The notes under the pieces: generated by a model
Database searches by the model: none
The model's input: the letters and a program-made list of their open reading frames with translations, nothing else
Told to the model about the DNA's origin: nothing
Position numbers and translations under genes: made by a program
Assembly (NCBI GenBank): GCA_035530055.1
Contig: DATKVN010000085.1
Coordinates: 1 to 7,336 of the forward strand
DNA: 7,336 nt
Direction of reading: 5' to 3'
From: a bacterium
Lineage (GTDB): Bacteria > UBA6262 > WVXT01
In this document: piece by piece, positions 1 to 5,640 of the stretch
Layout of the letters: each line of letters starts with the position of its first letter
Numbering within the stretch: position 1 is the first letter of the stretch

Positions 1-335
1 CCACCACCACTCCCTGGGGAAGAGACCCTAAGATTGCCGGCTATCCCATTAAGATTTCGGAAGCCCTGGCACAGCTGGAAGGCTCTGTTTATATTGAAAG
101 AGTAACAGTCAACAGCCCCAAAAATACCATCAAAGCAAAAAGAGCAATTAAGAAGGGATTTCAAACCCAGATAGAGAATAAGGGGTTTTCCCTGGTGGAA
201 GTACTCTCTATGTGTCCCACGGGATGGGGAGTTAACCCCACAGAAGCAGTGAAGTGGATTGAAGAGAACCTGATACCTGTTTTTCCCCTGGGAGTAATAA
301 AAGATAAAAACTTGACAGCGAAGGAAGATTTATGA
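1..335 (+). CDS. korB: 2-oxoacid:ferredoxin oxidoreductase beta subunit, C-terminal part (partial)
   Basis: The 5' end lies outside the window; the frame reads from base 3 and gives 110 residues before TGA. The beta subunit carries thiamine diphosphate and an iron-sulfur cluster and, with alpha and gamma partners, oxidatively decarboxylates a 2-oxoacid to acyl-CoA while reducing ferredoxin in the cytoplasm. Seen in the sequence: TTPWGRDP followed by GYPIKISE at the left edge, then FSLVEVLSMCPTGWG and VFPLGVIKD near the end. These match the conserved C-terminal pattern of KorB-type proteins (LVEVLS.CPT.WG and FPLG..KD). The TGA overlaps the ATG of korC by four bases (ATGA), implying translational coupling. 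The KorB-like motifs favour 2-oxoglutarate as substrate, but a branched-chain oxoacid (Vor) enzyme cannot be excluded because the alpha subunit and the thiamine-binding part are not visible. Confidence 0.9.
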   Translation, partial: TTTPWGRDPKIAGYPIKISEALAQLEGSVYIERVTVNSPKNTIKAKRAIKKGFQTQIENKGFSLVEVLSMCPTGWGVNPTEAVKWIEENLIPVFPLGVIKDKNLTAKEDL

Positions 336-865
336 AGGAAGAGATAATTATGGCTGGTTCTGGTGGACAGGGAATAATGTTTGCCGGGACTCTCATCGCT
401 CACGCGGCAATGAAGGAAGGACTCAATGTAACTTACTTTCCTTCCTATGGAGCGGAAATGCGTGGCGGGACGGCTAATTGCACGGTGATTGTTTCTGATG
501 AGAACATAGGTTCTCCTGTAGTCACTAATCCTTCTGCTCTTCTGGCAATGAATGAGAGTTCTTTAGAAAAGTTTTCCCCAAAAGTTAAAAAGGACGGATT
601 AATAATAGTAAATTCATCTTTATTGAAGAAAGAAATAAAAATTAATGATGTGGAAATCTTAAAGATTCCAGCCACAGAACTGGCAGAGAAGTTAGGGGAC
701 AATAAAGTGGCGAATATGGTGATTTTAGGAGCATACGTAAACAGAAGCAAGGTGGTTTCCCTGGAGCGAACTATGGACTCTTTAAAAAAAGTGCTGGGCG
801 AGGGAAGAAAAAACCTGCTTAAACTGAATAGAGAAGCGCTTAGGAAAGGAGAAGAATACAGATGA
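332..865 (+). CDS. korC: 2-oxoacid:ferredoxin oxidoreductase gamma subunit
   Basis: This 177-residue protein is the usual length for a stand-alone gamma subunit of 2-oxoacid:acceptor oxidoreductases (the POR gamma domain, involved in CoA handling). Visible hallmarks are GSGGQGI near residues 9-15, a Rossmann-like glycine loop, and SYGAEMRGGTANC at residues 38-50, the most conserved stretch of the family. A VANMVILGAY segment at about 126-135 is also typical. The start at 332 is fixed by the ATGA overlap with the upstream beta-subunit stop, with AAGGAAG at 321-327 as ribosome site. Its own TGA again overlaps the next ATG by four bases (862-865). The order beta, gamma, with alpha presumably further upstream, fits four- or three-subunit Kor operons. 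Function in ferredoxin reduction by 2-oxoglutarate or a related oxoacid follows from the family; the precise substrate is inference. Confidence 0.93.
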   Translation: MKEEIIMAGSGGQGIMFAGTLIAHAAMKEGLNVTYFPSYGAEMRGGTANCTVIVSDENIGSPVVTNPSALLAMNESSLEKFSPKVKKDGLIIVNSSLLKKEIKINDVEILKIPATELAEKLGDNKVANMVILGAYVNRSKVVSLERTMDSLKKVLGEGRKNLLKLNREALRKGEEYR

Positions 866-1314
866 TTCGAAAAGCTAAAATTTCCGACATCAAAGAGCTA
901 CAAAAGTTGATAAATTTTTATGCTGAGCGAGGAGAAATGTTACCCAGGTCATTAAACGAACTCTATGAAAACCTGAGGGATTTTTTAGTTTTTGAGGAGA
1001 AAGAGGAAATTTTAGGTTGTTGTGCTCTACACGTGTCCTGGGAAGACCTTGGTGAAATCAAATCTCTGACAGTTAAGTCCGGATACACAGGAAAGGGAAT
1101 TGGTAAAAAGCTCATTGAGGGATGTCTTAAGGAGACAAAGGAACTGGGGATAAAGAAAGTTTTTGCGCTCACCTATAAGCCAGAATATTTTAAGAAAGAA
1201 GGGTTTAGAAAAATAGAAAAAGACGAATTACCACATAAGATATGGAGTGAGTGTATTAATTGTCCAAAATTCCCTGATTGTGATGAAGTAGCTATGTTAA
1301 AAGAGATGGAATAG
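862..1314 (+). CDS. GNAT family N-acetyltransferase, short ArgA type (probable N-acetylglutamate synthase)
   Basis: This 150-residue protein has a GNAT fold. It starts MIRKAKISDIKELQKLI, the typical strand and helix of the family, and the acetyl-CoA pyrophosphate loop is GYTGKGIGKKLIEG at residues 74-87. The tail, residues 123-141, reads LPHKIW, then a CxxC-x5-C cluster (C131, C134, C140) in ECINCPKFPDCDE. I recognise that tail as characteristic of short ArgA-like acetyltransferases that make N-acetylglutamate for arginine synthesis without the kinase-like domain of E. coli ArgA. The start is fixed by the ATGA overlap with korC, so it is co-translated with the oxidoreductase. 2-Oxoglutarate made or used by Kor is one amination from glutamate, the expected acetyl acceptor, and acyl-CoA is the cosubstrate. 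That pathway link is inference. A different small-molecule acceptor remains possible, and whether the cysteines bind a metal is unknown. Confidence 0.82.
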   Translation: MIRKAKISDIKELQKLINFYAERGEMLPRSLNELYENLRDFLVFEEKEEILGCCALHVSWEDLGEIKSLTVKSGYTGKGIGKKLIEGCLKETKELGIKKVFALTYKPEYFKKEGFRKIEKDELPHKIWSECINCPKFPDCDEVAMLKEME

Positions 1315-1361
1315 GAGTGTAAAGCGAAAGCTTTACTGGTCAAACTTTCGTTTGACACTCC
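1314..1361. repeat. 48-bp imperfect palindrome (MITE/REP-like or RNA structure)
   Basis: GGAGTGT (1314-1320) is the exact reverse complement of ACACTCC (1355-1361). Inside are two perfect hairpins with tetraloops: AAAGC-GAAA-GCTTT (1321-1334, extendable by GT/AC) and GTCAAAC-TTTC-GTTTGAC (1339-1356). The whole can instead fold as one long arm, GGAGTGTAAAGCGAAAG (1314-1330) against 1345-1361, with one A/G mismatch and one G-U pair. The element begins on the last base of the acetyltransferase stop codon. GGAGTG recurs at 1363-1368 just after it, making CACTCC-A-GGAGTG. There is no T-run, so it is not a classical intrinsic terminator. It may be a dispersed intergenic repeat, or an RNA structure between the acetyltransferase and the next gene. 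Confidence 0.75.
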
Positions 1362-1384
1362 AGGAGTGGTGAGGGGAGAAGATT

Positions 1385-3781
1385 TTGAGAAGAAAAAGTT
1401 TGTATATTTCCCTGCTTTTTTTATTTATTTGCTCTGTAGCTTCGCCAGTTCTTGGCAAGAGCCATCTGGAGTTAGCGAATGAGTATGCCGAGCAAAGCGA
1501 GCGGTATTTCCAGGAAGCAGTGAATGAATACAAGTTAGCATTAAAGGACCCTGAATCCAATGTTAATGAGGTACGCTTTCTACTGGGCAAGCTTTATTAC
1601 CACCACGGCAAATATCCAGAAGCGATTAAACAGTTATCCCAGGTTTACGAAAAAGAGAAAGATAATTTTGCTGTGGCAAAACTCCTTGCCCTCTCACGTT
1701 TTATCCAGGGAGACTATACTGAAGCTCTGGCTATTTTCGATAAATGGGAAGAATCTAAGGACGGCGAGTTTCTATATTTTTACGGACGGACTTGTGAAAA
1801 GCAGAATCTCTTTAACCAGGCGATTAAGGTTTATAGAAAGATTACAGGAGGAGACTACAAACTTCTTGCTTCTCGGCGTATTACAACAATTAATGCTCAG
1901 ATTGGAGTGGCGAGAGTAGATGAAATAGAGAACAAGTTCATCCGAGAGTTGATTGTGAATGCTCCCGGGCAGGAAGAGTATCCCAATGCAGGAGCAATAA
2001 TTCTTTTAGACAATGGAAAATTTGAGATTTTACCTGATTTTACTGCTAGGAATGAGGTCCACTTCATAGTGAAGATATTGAACGACCGTGGAAAACACTA
2101 CGGAGAAGTGAAGTTGAATTACGATTCGACATACGAGAAGGTGGAGCTCGAATATGCCCGGACGATAAGACCCGATGGCACAATTGTCCCGGTTGGTGAT
2201 AAACATATTCGCGATGTTTCCAAATATCTGAATTATCCTCTGTACAGTAATGCTCGAGTTAAAATTATCTCCATGCCAGAAGTTGCTGAAGGCTCGATTA
2301 TTGAATACAAAGCAAAATGGCACATCAATAGATTAATTAATAAGAAAGATTTTTCCTTCCACTATGGCATTCAGGGTTACGAGCCCTACCTTAACCAGAA
2401 ACTCACTGTAGTAGTTCCAGCAGATTATAAATTTAATTTTAAATCTTATAATCCAGGCTATACAAATTACAAAGTAGATTTCTCGCCAGAAATCAAAGAA
2501 ATAGGCGATAAGAAAATTTACGTTTGGGAATTTAAGAATGCGCCAGAAATCATTGTGGAACCCTCAATGCCTCCCTGGCAGGAAATTGTGCCCAGCCTTT
2601 CTCTCTCTTCATTTAACAGGTGGGATGATATCTATGACTGGTGGTGGAATGTAGCAAAGGGCAAGATGGATGTTGATAAGGAAATAAAAAGGAAAATGAA
2701 AGAACTGACTAAGGGTAAGAAAACCCAGGAAGATAAAGCCAGGGCAATCTATCACTGGGTAGCCTCCAAGGTCAGGTATGTGGCTGTAGAGTATGGTCAG
2801 GCAGGATTCGAACCTCATTCTGCTATTGAAATTTTCAAAAACAAATATGGTGATTGTAAAGATCAAGCTATGCTTCTAATTGCAATGTTAAAATATTCGG
2901 GAATTTCAGCCCATCCGGTACTGATTGGTACCAGAGGGTGCTGGGTTTTAGATGAGGAGTTTCCGATATTGACTTTTAATCATGCTATAGTGGCGGCAAA
3001 GGTCGATGGAAAGACGGTCTTTCTGGATCCCACAGCGGAAACAGCGTCCTTTGGAGATTTTCCTTCCTCTGACCAGGACAGGAAAGTTTTGGTGTTTTAT
3101 GAAAGAGAAGGAAGAATTGAGAAGACTCCTCTTTTACCTGCAGAGCATAATAAAGTTTCCAAAATAATGGAAATTAAAATTCGTAACGACGAAACCATCT
3201 CTGCCACTCGAGAAATTAAGACTTTCGGGATGTATGACCAGGGTCAAAGAGCCTGGCTTAAGTATACTAAGCCTGTTTTGGTTCAGGAACAGCTTAAGGA
3301 GAAGATAAACATAATTACTCCTGGAGGAGAACTTCTCAATTATACAATAAGCGAGGTGGAAAACCTCAATCAGCCAGTAGAAATCAGAACGGAGTTTAAA
3401 GGGCCTAAATTTCTAACCAGAGCTGGGAAGAATAGACTAATTCCGAAATTTGGAAGCCTATCAGCATCTTTAGTATCCAGAGATAAACGGAATTTTCCAT
3501 TAGATTTTCGAGCACTTTCTGAAAACGTGACAAAAATTAGAGTAGAACTCCCCAGTCACTTAAATGTGAAGTTTCTGCCCCCGCCTATTGTTAAGGATAC
3601 TCCATGGTTTACCTATATTTATAAGTATACTTTTTCTAAGGGGCTAATCAGTTTCGAAGAAAGATTGATAGATAAGAAGACTTCGGTTTCCGTAGAGGAG
3701 TATTCAGAATTCAAGGAAATTTTCGAAGAACTCGCCAGGGAAACTGATAAACAGGTCATTTTGGAAGAGCTTTCCCAATAG
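1385..3781 (+). CDS. Exported TPR / DUF3857 / transglutaminase-like protein
   Basis: The protein has 798 residues. The start is TTG at 1385, chosen because AGGGGAG (1372-1378) sits six bases upstream and the frame then opens with a signal peptide: MRRKS, a hydrophobic run LYISLLFLFICSVAS, and likely cleavage after VLG near residue 24. There is no lipobox. Residues about 25-175 form TPR-like helical pairs (for example YYHHGKYPEAIKQLSQVY and YGRTCEKQNLFNQAIKVY). Residues about 205-400 match the DUF3857 beta-rich domain (ARTIRPDGTIVPV; GSIIEYKAKW). Residues about 440-560 are a transglutaminase-like papain fold with its triad visible: Cys491 in KYGDCKDQAMLL, His533 in FNHAIVAA and Asp548 in VFLDPTAE. 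The remainder is beta-rich and resembles the DUF3858-type C-terminal region. A periplasmic or surface protein that cleaves or remodels peptide or amide bonds is inferred; substrate unknown. No promoter is evident in the 70 bases upstream, so read-through from the kor operon is possible. Confidence 0.88.
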   Translation: MRRKSLYISLLFLFICSVASPVLGKSHLELANEYAEQSERYFQEAVNEYKLALKDPESNVNEVRFLLGKLYYHHGKYPEAIKQLSQVYEKEKDNFAVAKLLALSRFIQGDYTEALAIFDKWEESKDGEFLYFYGRTCEKQNLFNQAIKVYRKITGGDYKLLASRRITTINAQIGVARVDEIENKFIRELIVNAPGQEEYPNAGAIILLDNGKFEILPDFTARNEVHFIVKILNDRGKHYGEVKLNYDSTYEKVELEYARTIRPDGTIVPVGDKHIRDVSKYLNYPLYSNARVKIISMPEVAEGSIIEYKAKWHINRLINKKDFSFHYGIQGYEPYLNQKLTVVVPADYKFNFKSYNPGYTNYKVDFSPEIKEIGDKKIYVWEFKNAPEIIVEPSMPPWQEIVPSLSLSSFNRWDDIYDWWWNVAKGKMDVDKEIKRKMKELTKGKKTQEDKARAIYHWVASKVRYVAVEYGQAGFEPHSAIEIFKNKYGDCKDQAMLLIAMLKYSGISAHPVLIGTRGCWVLDEEFPILTFNHAIVAAKVDGKTVFLDPTAETASFGDFPSSDQDRKVLVFYEREGRIEKTPLLPAEHNKVSKIMEIKIRNDETISATREIKTFGMYDQGQRAWLKYTKPVLVQEQLKEKINIITPGGELLNYTISEVENLNQPVEIRTEFKGPKFLTRAGKNRLIPKFGSLSASLVSRDKRNFPLDFRALSENVTKIRVELPSHLNVKFLPPPIVKDTPWFTYIYKYTFSKGLISFEERLIDKKTSVSVEEYSEFKEIFEELARETDKQVILEELSQ

Positions 3782-3791
3782 ATTCCTTCCG

Positions 3792-3834
3792 AAAATCGTT
3801 CAACTTCTCCTAAACTCGTTCAAAATCGTCTAAA
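3792..3834 (+). promoter_or_regulatory. Three imperfect direct-repeat boxes upstream of the -35 element
   Basis: AAAATCGTTCAAC (3792-3804), AAACTCGTTCAAA (3812-3824) and AAAATCGTCTAAA (3822-3834) share the core TCGTTCAA, with TCGTCTAA in the third. The TCG cores begin at 3796, 3816 and 3826, that is 20 and 10 bp apart, so all three would face the same side of the helix. The last box ends six bases before the -35 hexamer at 3840. This is the geometry expected of activator or repressor sites, but the binding protein is unknown. The downstream HTH-HD-GYP protein itself is one candidate (autoregulation). The boxes are short and AT-rich, so chance similarity is possible. Confidence 0.4.
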
Positions 3835-3839
3835 TTTAC

Positions 3840-3868
3840 TTGACAATAAATAGACAATTTTGTATACT
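3840..3868 (+). promoter_or_regulatory. Sigma-70 type promoter for the HTH-HD-GYP gene
   Basis: A perfect -35 hexamer, TTGACA (3840-3845), is followed by a 17-base spacer and TATACT (3863-3868), one mismatch from the -10 consensus. Transcription should start near 3875, leaving a leader of about 73 bases before the ATG at 3948. CCGAAAA motifs recur on both sides of the promoter (3789-3795, 3873-3879, 3890-3896). Near-consensus elements suggest strong basal activity, or activity set by a repressor. Confidence 0.85.
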
Positions 3869-3934
3869 TTTCCCGAAAAATCGAATATTCCGAAAAGGCA
3901 ATCTATCTTCTGAGATGATTGGAACGTCTTCGAC

Positions 3935-3942
3935 AAGGAGGT
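3935..3942 (+). promoter_or_regulatory. Strong Shine-Dalgarno fixing the HTH-HD-GYP start
   Basis: AAGGAGGT is a near-perfect anti-16S match, five bases before ATG 3948. It decides the start: the reading frame stays open back to a TTG at 3840, but that codon is part of the -35 hexamer and could not be translated from this promoter. Confidence 0.9.
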
Positions 3943-3947
3943 CGTGG

Positions 3948-4748
3948 ATGGGGAATATTTTCGACGATAACGATGAATTTCTGACAGCAAAAGAGGCAGC
4001 GAAACTCCTCAAAGTTACTGTAGGTACAATTAAGAATTACATTTACAGAGGAGAGTTGAAGTCTTTCAAAACCCCCGGAGGCCAGCATCGGATCTCGAAA
4101 TTGGATTTGTTTGAAGTAATGGGTCATAGAATAAAAGAGGTTAAAAGAGAACCGCACTCTAAGGAAACCCAGAAATTTTCCGATGAGTTTCGCAAAGATT
4201 ATGTTAGGGTCATAAGAACTCTACTTGAGGCTATAGAAATTATAGACACCTATGCCCAGGGACATTCAGCCAGAGTTGCTAAGTACTCGTTATCCATCGC
4301 TAAAAAGCTTGCTCTTTCGCCTAAAGAGATGAGAAATATAGAATTATCTGCTCTCCTCCACGACATTGGCAAGATTTGTGTAGGAAGTGCCATTTTAGGA
4401 AAACCGGGAAGGTTGAATGAGAGGGAATCATTCATAGTAAGAAAGCACGCAGTCGTTGGAGAAGGGATTGTTGAGCAGATAGAATTTCTACAGGCAACCA
4501 GACCTTTGATTCGGTACCACCATGAGAGATACGATGGTCAGGGATACCCTGATGGTTTATCGGGGAAAGAGATTCCTTTAGGAGCGCGGATAATTTCAGT
4601 AGCCGAAGCATACGATTCCATTACATCCGGTTGTCCTTACCGTCAAGCTTTGCCTTCAAAGGAAGCGGTAAAGGAGTTAGAGAAGAGTGCTGGCAGCCAG
4701 TTTGACCCAGTAGTTGTAGAGACCTTTATCGAAGTTTTAAGTATTTGA
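3948..4748 (+). CDS. Excisionase/MerR-type HTH fused to HD-GYP phosphodiesterase domain
   Basis: With ATG 3948 as start the protein has 266 residues. Residues about 10-58 (EFLTAKEAAKLLKVTVGTIKN, then YIYRGELKSF and TPGGQHRI) form a winged helix-turn-helix of the excisionase/BldC/MerR type; PGG.HRI is the usual wing. A charged linker (residues 60-85) follows. Residues about 88-262 are an HD-GYP domain: GHSARVAKYS with H106, LLHDIGKI with H138 and D139, H167, HHERYDGQGYPDGL with H191, H192 and GYP at 199-201, then GARIISVAEAYDSIT and FDP. HD-GYP enzymes hydrolyse cyclic di-GMP using a two- or three-metal centre. The usual VAD aspartate is glutamate here (E220). No receiver or sensor domain is present, so DNA binding tuned by, or tuning, c-di-GMP is the simplest inference. 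It is alone in its transcription unit. The catalytic family is clear; DNA targets and true activity are not. Confidence 0.92.
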   Translation: MGNIFDDNDEFLTAKEAAKLLKVTVGTIKNYIYRGELKSFKTPGGQHRISKLDLFEVMGHRIKEVKREPHSKETQKFSDEFRKDYVRVIRTLLEAIEIIDTYAQGHSARVAKYSLSIAKKLALSPKEMRNIELSALLHDIGKICVGSAILGKPGRLNERESFIVRKHAVVGEGIVEQIEFLQATRPLIRYHHERYDGQGYPDGLSGKEIPLGARIISVAEAYDSITSGCPYRQALPSKEAVKELEKSAGSQFDPVVVETFIEVLSI

Positions 4749-4760
4749 TTTTACATTTTC

Positions 4761-4783
4761 ATGCCATGAATGGCATAGTTTTC
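4761..4783 (+). terminator. Weak hairpin after the HTH-HD-GYP gene
   Basis: ATGCCA-TGAA-TGGCAT (a six-bp stem with a tetraloop, perfect apart from the loop) starts 12 bases after the stop and is followed by AGTTTTCT. The stem is short and the T-run is interrupted, so it is at best a weak intrinsic terminator. Confidence 0.4.
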
Positions 4784-4810
4784 TCAGGAAGTTATGTGCT
4801 TTTGGTCTGT

Positions 4811-4990
4811 CGTTGCGGGCCCGAAGGGCGTGGCAATCGACCCGCAGGGTCGTTGCGAGGGCAAAGCCCGTGGCAACCTCGTGCCAAACCATGAGATTGC
4901 TTCACTTCGTTCGCAATGACACTTCGTGTCAGATTGCTTCGTCGCGAAGTTTATCCCGCACATTTGTTGTGCGGGGCTCCTCGCAAAGAC
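4811..4990. repeat. Mosaic of small GC-rich palindromes (intergenic repeat cluster)
   Basis: The gene-free stretch 4749-5094 is dominated by stacked inverted repeats: GCCC-GAA-GGGC (4819-4829) inside TTGC/GCAA arms; CGACCC-GCA-GGGTCG (4838-4852); GGGC-AAA-GCCC (4859-4869) inside GTTGC/GCAAC; ATTGC/GCAAT (4896-4917); GACAC-TTC-GTGTC (4918-4930); CTTCG-TCG-CGAAG (4937-4949); and CCCGCACA-TTTGT-TGTGCGGG (4955-4975). AGATTGCTTC occurs twice (4894-4903, 4931-4940). GTCGTTGCGAGG (4849-4860) and CCTCGCAAAGAC (4979-4990) form outer inverted ends matching at 11 of 12 positions. The region is more GC-rich than its neighbours. The words TTGCGAGG, AGATTGCTTC and CTCCTCGCAA recall dispersed non-coding repeats found between genes in several bacterial genomes. 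I infer a repeat element or nested insertions; no protein-coding signal is convincing here. Confidence 0.75.
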
Positions 4991-5026
4991 ATTTAGGGGT
5001 CTTTTTCAGAGACTTGAAGAAAGTAC

Positions 5027-5055
5027 TTGACTTTTTTGAGAAAGTAATGTAATAT
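5027..5055 (+). promoter_or_regulatory. Sigma-70 type promoter for the MGMT-like/csp unit
   Basis: TTGACT (5027-5032), a 17-base spacer and TAATAT (5050-5055) form a good promoter. A start near 5062 leaves a leader of about 33 bases before the TTG at 5095. It lies directly downstream of the palindromic repeat cluster. Confidence 0.75.
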
Positions 5056-5094
5056 CAAAGAAGAAATACAAAACAAGTTAGTGGTTGGAGAAGG

Positions 5095-5415
5095 TTGAAG
5101 CAAAAGGATATTGACAAGTTATTAAGTGGCTATACATCTTTTGAAAGAAGAGTGTGGAAGGTCACATCTACAATTCCCGCCGGACAAACCCGTACGTATC
5201 AGTGGGTTGCTCGTCAAATCGGAAATCCTCGCGCGGCAAGGGCTGTAGGTAGAGCTTTAGCCAAAAATCCCCTTCTTGTTGTAATTCCTTGTCATCGGGT
5301 AATTCAGAATGATGGAAGTCCTGGGGGATACTCTTTTGGAAAGATAAAAAAGGAAGTGTTGTTAAAGAAGGAAGCTCTGAAGTTGAAGAGCTATTTTAGA
5401 AAGAAAGGAAGGTAA
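5095..5415 (+). CDS. Minimal MGMT/Ogt-type alkyltransferase domain protein (active-site Cys present)
   Basis: This 106-residue protein consists only of the DNA-binding/active-site domain of O6-alkylguanine-DNA alkyltransferases; full enzymes such as Ogt or MGMT are about 160-210 residues. It starts at TTG 5095 with GGAG at 5087-5090; no ATG exists in the N-terminal part. Visible are [20 protein letters not shown] with Tyr35, the recognition helix [11 protein letters not shown] with the arginine-finger position R49, NP at 58-59, the active-site IPCHRVI with Cys66, GGYSFG, and a hinge-like Glu93 after KKEVLLKK. Full-length enzymes transfer the alkyl group from O6-guanine to this Cys. Alkyltransferase-like (ATL) proteins of similar size instead carry Trp there and only flag lesions for excision repair. 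Keeping the Cys suggests a possibly active minimal enzyme; activity without the N-terminal domain is uncertain. It is followed two bases later by a cold-shock gene in the same transcription unit. Confidence 0.88.
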   Translation: MKQKDIDKLLSGYTSFERRVWKVTSTIPAGQTRTYQWVARQIGNPRAARAVGRALAKNPLLVVIPCHRVIQNDGSPGGYSFGKIKKEVLLKKEALKLKSYFRKKGR

Positions 5416-5417
5416 AA

Positions 5418-5618
5418 ATGAAAGGGAAAGTGAAGTGGTTCAATGAATCTAAAGGTTATGGGTTCATTGAGAAAGAAGACGGTTCAGGCGATGTGTTCGT
5501 GCATTTTTCATCCATTCAGTCAGAAGGGTTTAAAACCCTTCACGAAGGCGAAGTGGTTGAATTTGACATCGTTGATTCAGACAAAGGTCCCAAAGCAACG
5601 AATATAAGGAAAATGTAA
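5418..5618 (+). CDS. Cold-shock protein (CspA family)
   Basis: The 66-residue length is exactly that of a single cold-shock domain, a five-stranded beta barrel that binds single-stranded RNA and DNA and keeps mRNA unfolded. [15 protein letters not shown] contains RNP1 (residues 13-19) and DVFVHFSSI contains RNP2 (residues 25-33), with the aromatic residues that stack on bases intact. The ending [10 protein letters not shown] is also typical. ATG 5418 follows the alkyltransferase stop by two bases, with AAAGGAAGG (5404-5412) as ribosome site inside the upstream gene, so the two are probably translationally coupled. It lacks the long structured leader typical of cold-inducible cspA, so I would not assume cold induction. 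A strong terminator follows. Confidence 0.97.
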   Translation: MKGKVKWFNESKGYGFIEKEDGSGDVFVHFSSIQSEGFKTLHEGEVVEFDIVDSDKGPKATNIRKM

Positions 5619-5640
5619 GGTACATTTGCCAAATAACCAA

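Noticed and set aside
445-750. A 101-codon open frame on the minus strand inside korC, and similar minus-strand frames inside the other genes.
   Set aside because: They lie antisense to well-supported genes, show no family similarity or ribosome sites, and are explained by the codon use of the + strand genes.
1352-1386. Promoter for the transglutaminase-like gene from TTGACA at 1352-1357.
   Set aside because: The hexamer is part of the palindrome, and the expected -10 position reads GGAGAA, overlapping the ribosome site.
1385-1460. Lipoprotein signal in the transglutaminase-like protein (Cys16 in LFIC).
   Set aside because: The residue before Cys is Ile rather than Gly/Ala/Ser, and hydrophobic sequence continues past it to a better cleavage site near residue 24.
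1560-1919. A 119-codon + strand frame inside the TPR region of the transglutaminase-like gene.
   Set aside because: It is an alternative frame within a gene with clear domain matches; its translation resembles no family.
3931-3944. Hairpin CGAC-AAGGAG-GTCG that would place the Shine-Dalgarno in a loop.
   Set aside because: The four-bp stem cannot be extended and is too weak to claim regulation.
3840-3947. Upstream extension of the HTH-HD-GYP frame to a TTG at 3840 (36 extra residues).
   Set aside because: The TTG is the first half of the -35 hexamer TTGACA. The extension has no ribosome site and no domain similarity, whereas ATG 3948 has AAGGAGGT at ideal spacing.
4811-4990. CRISPR array.
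   Set aside because: The repeated words are short palindromes of different sequence with no constant repeat unit and no regular spacers; no cas genes are nearby.
4813-5052. A 79-codon open + strand frame across the palindrome cluster.
   Set aside because: Its Arg/Ser/Val-rich translation follows the palindromic DNA, it has no ribosome site, and it runs through the promoter at 5027-5055.
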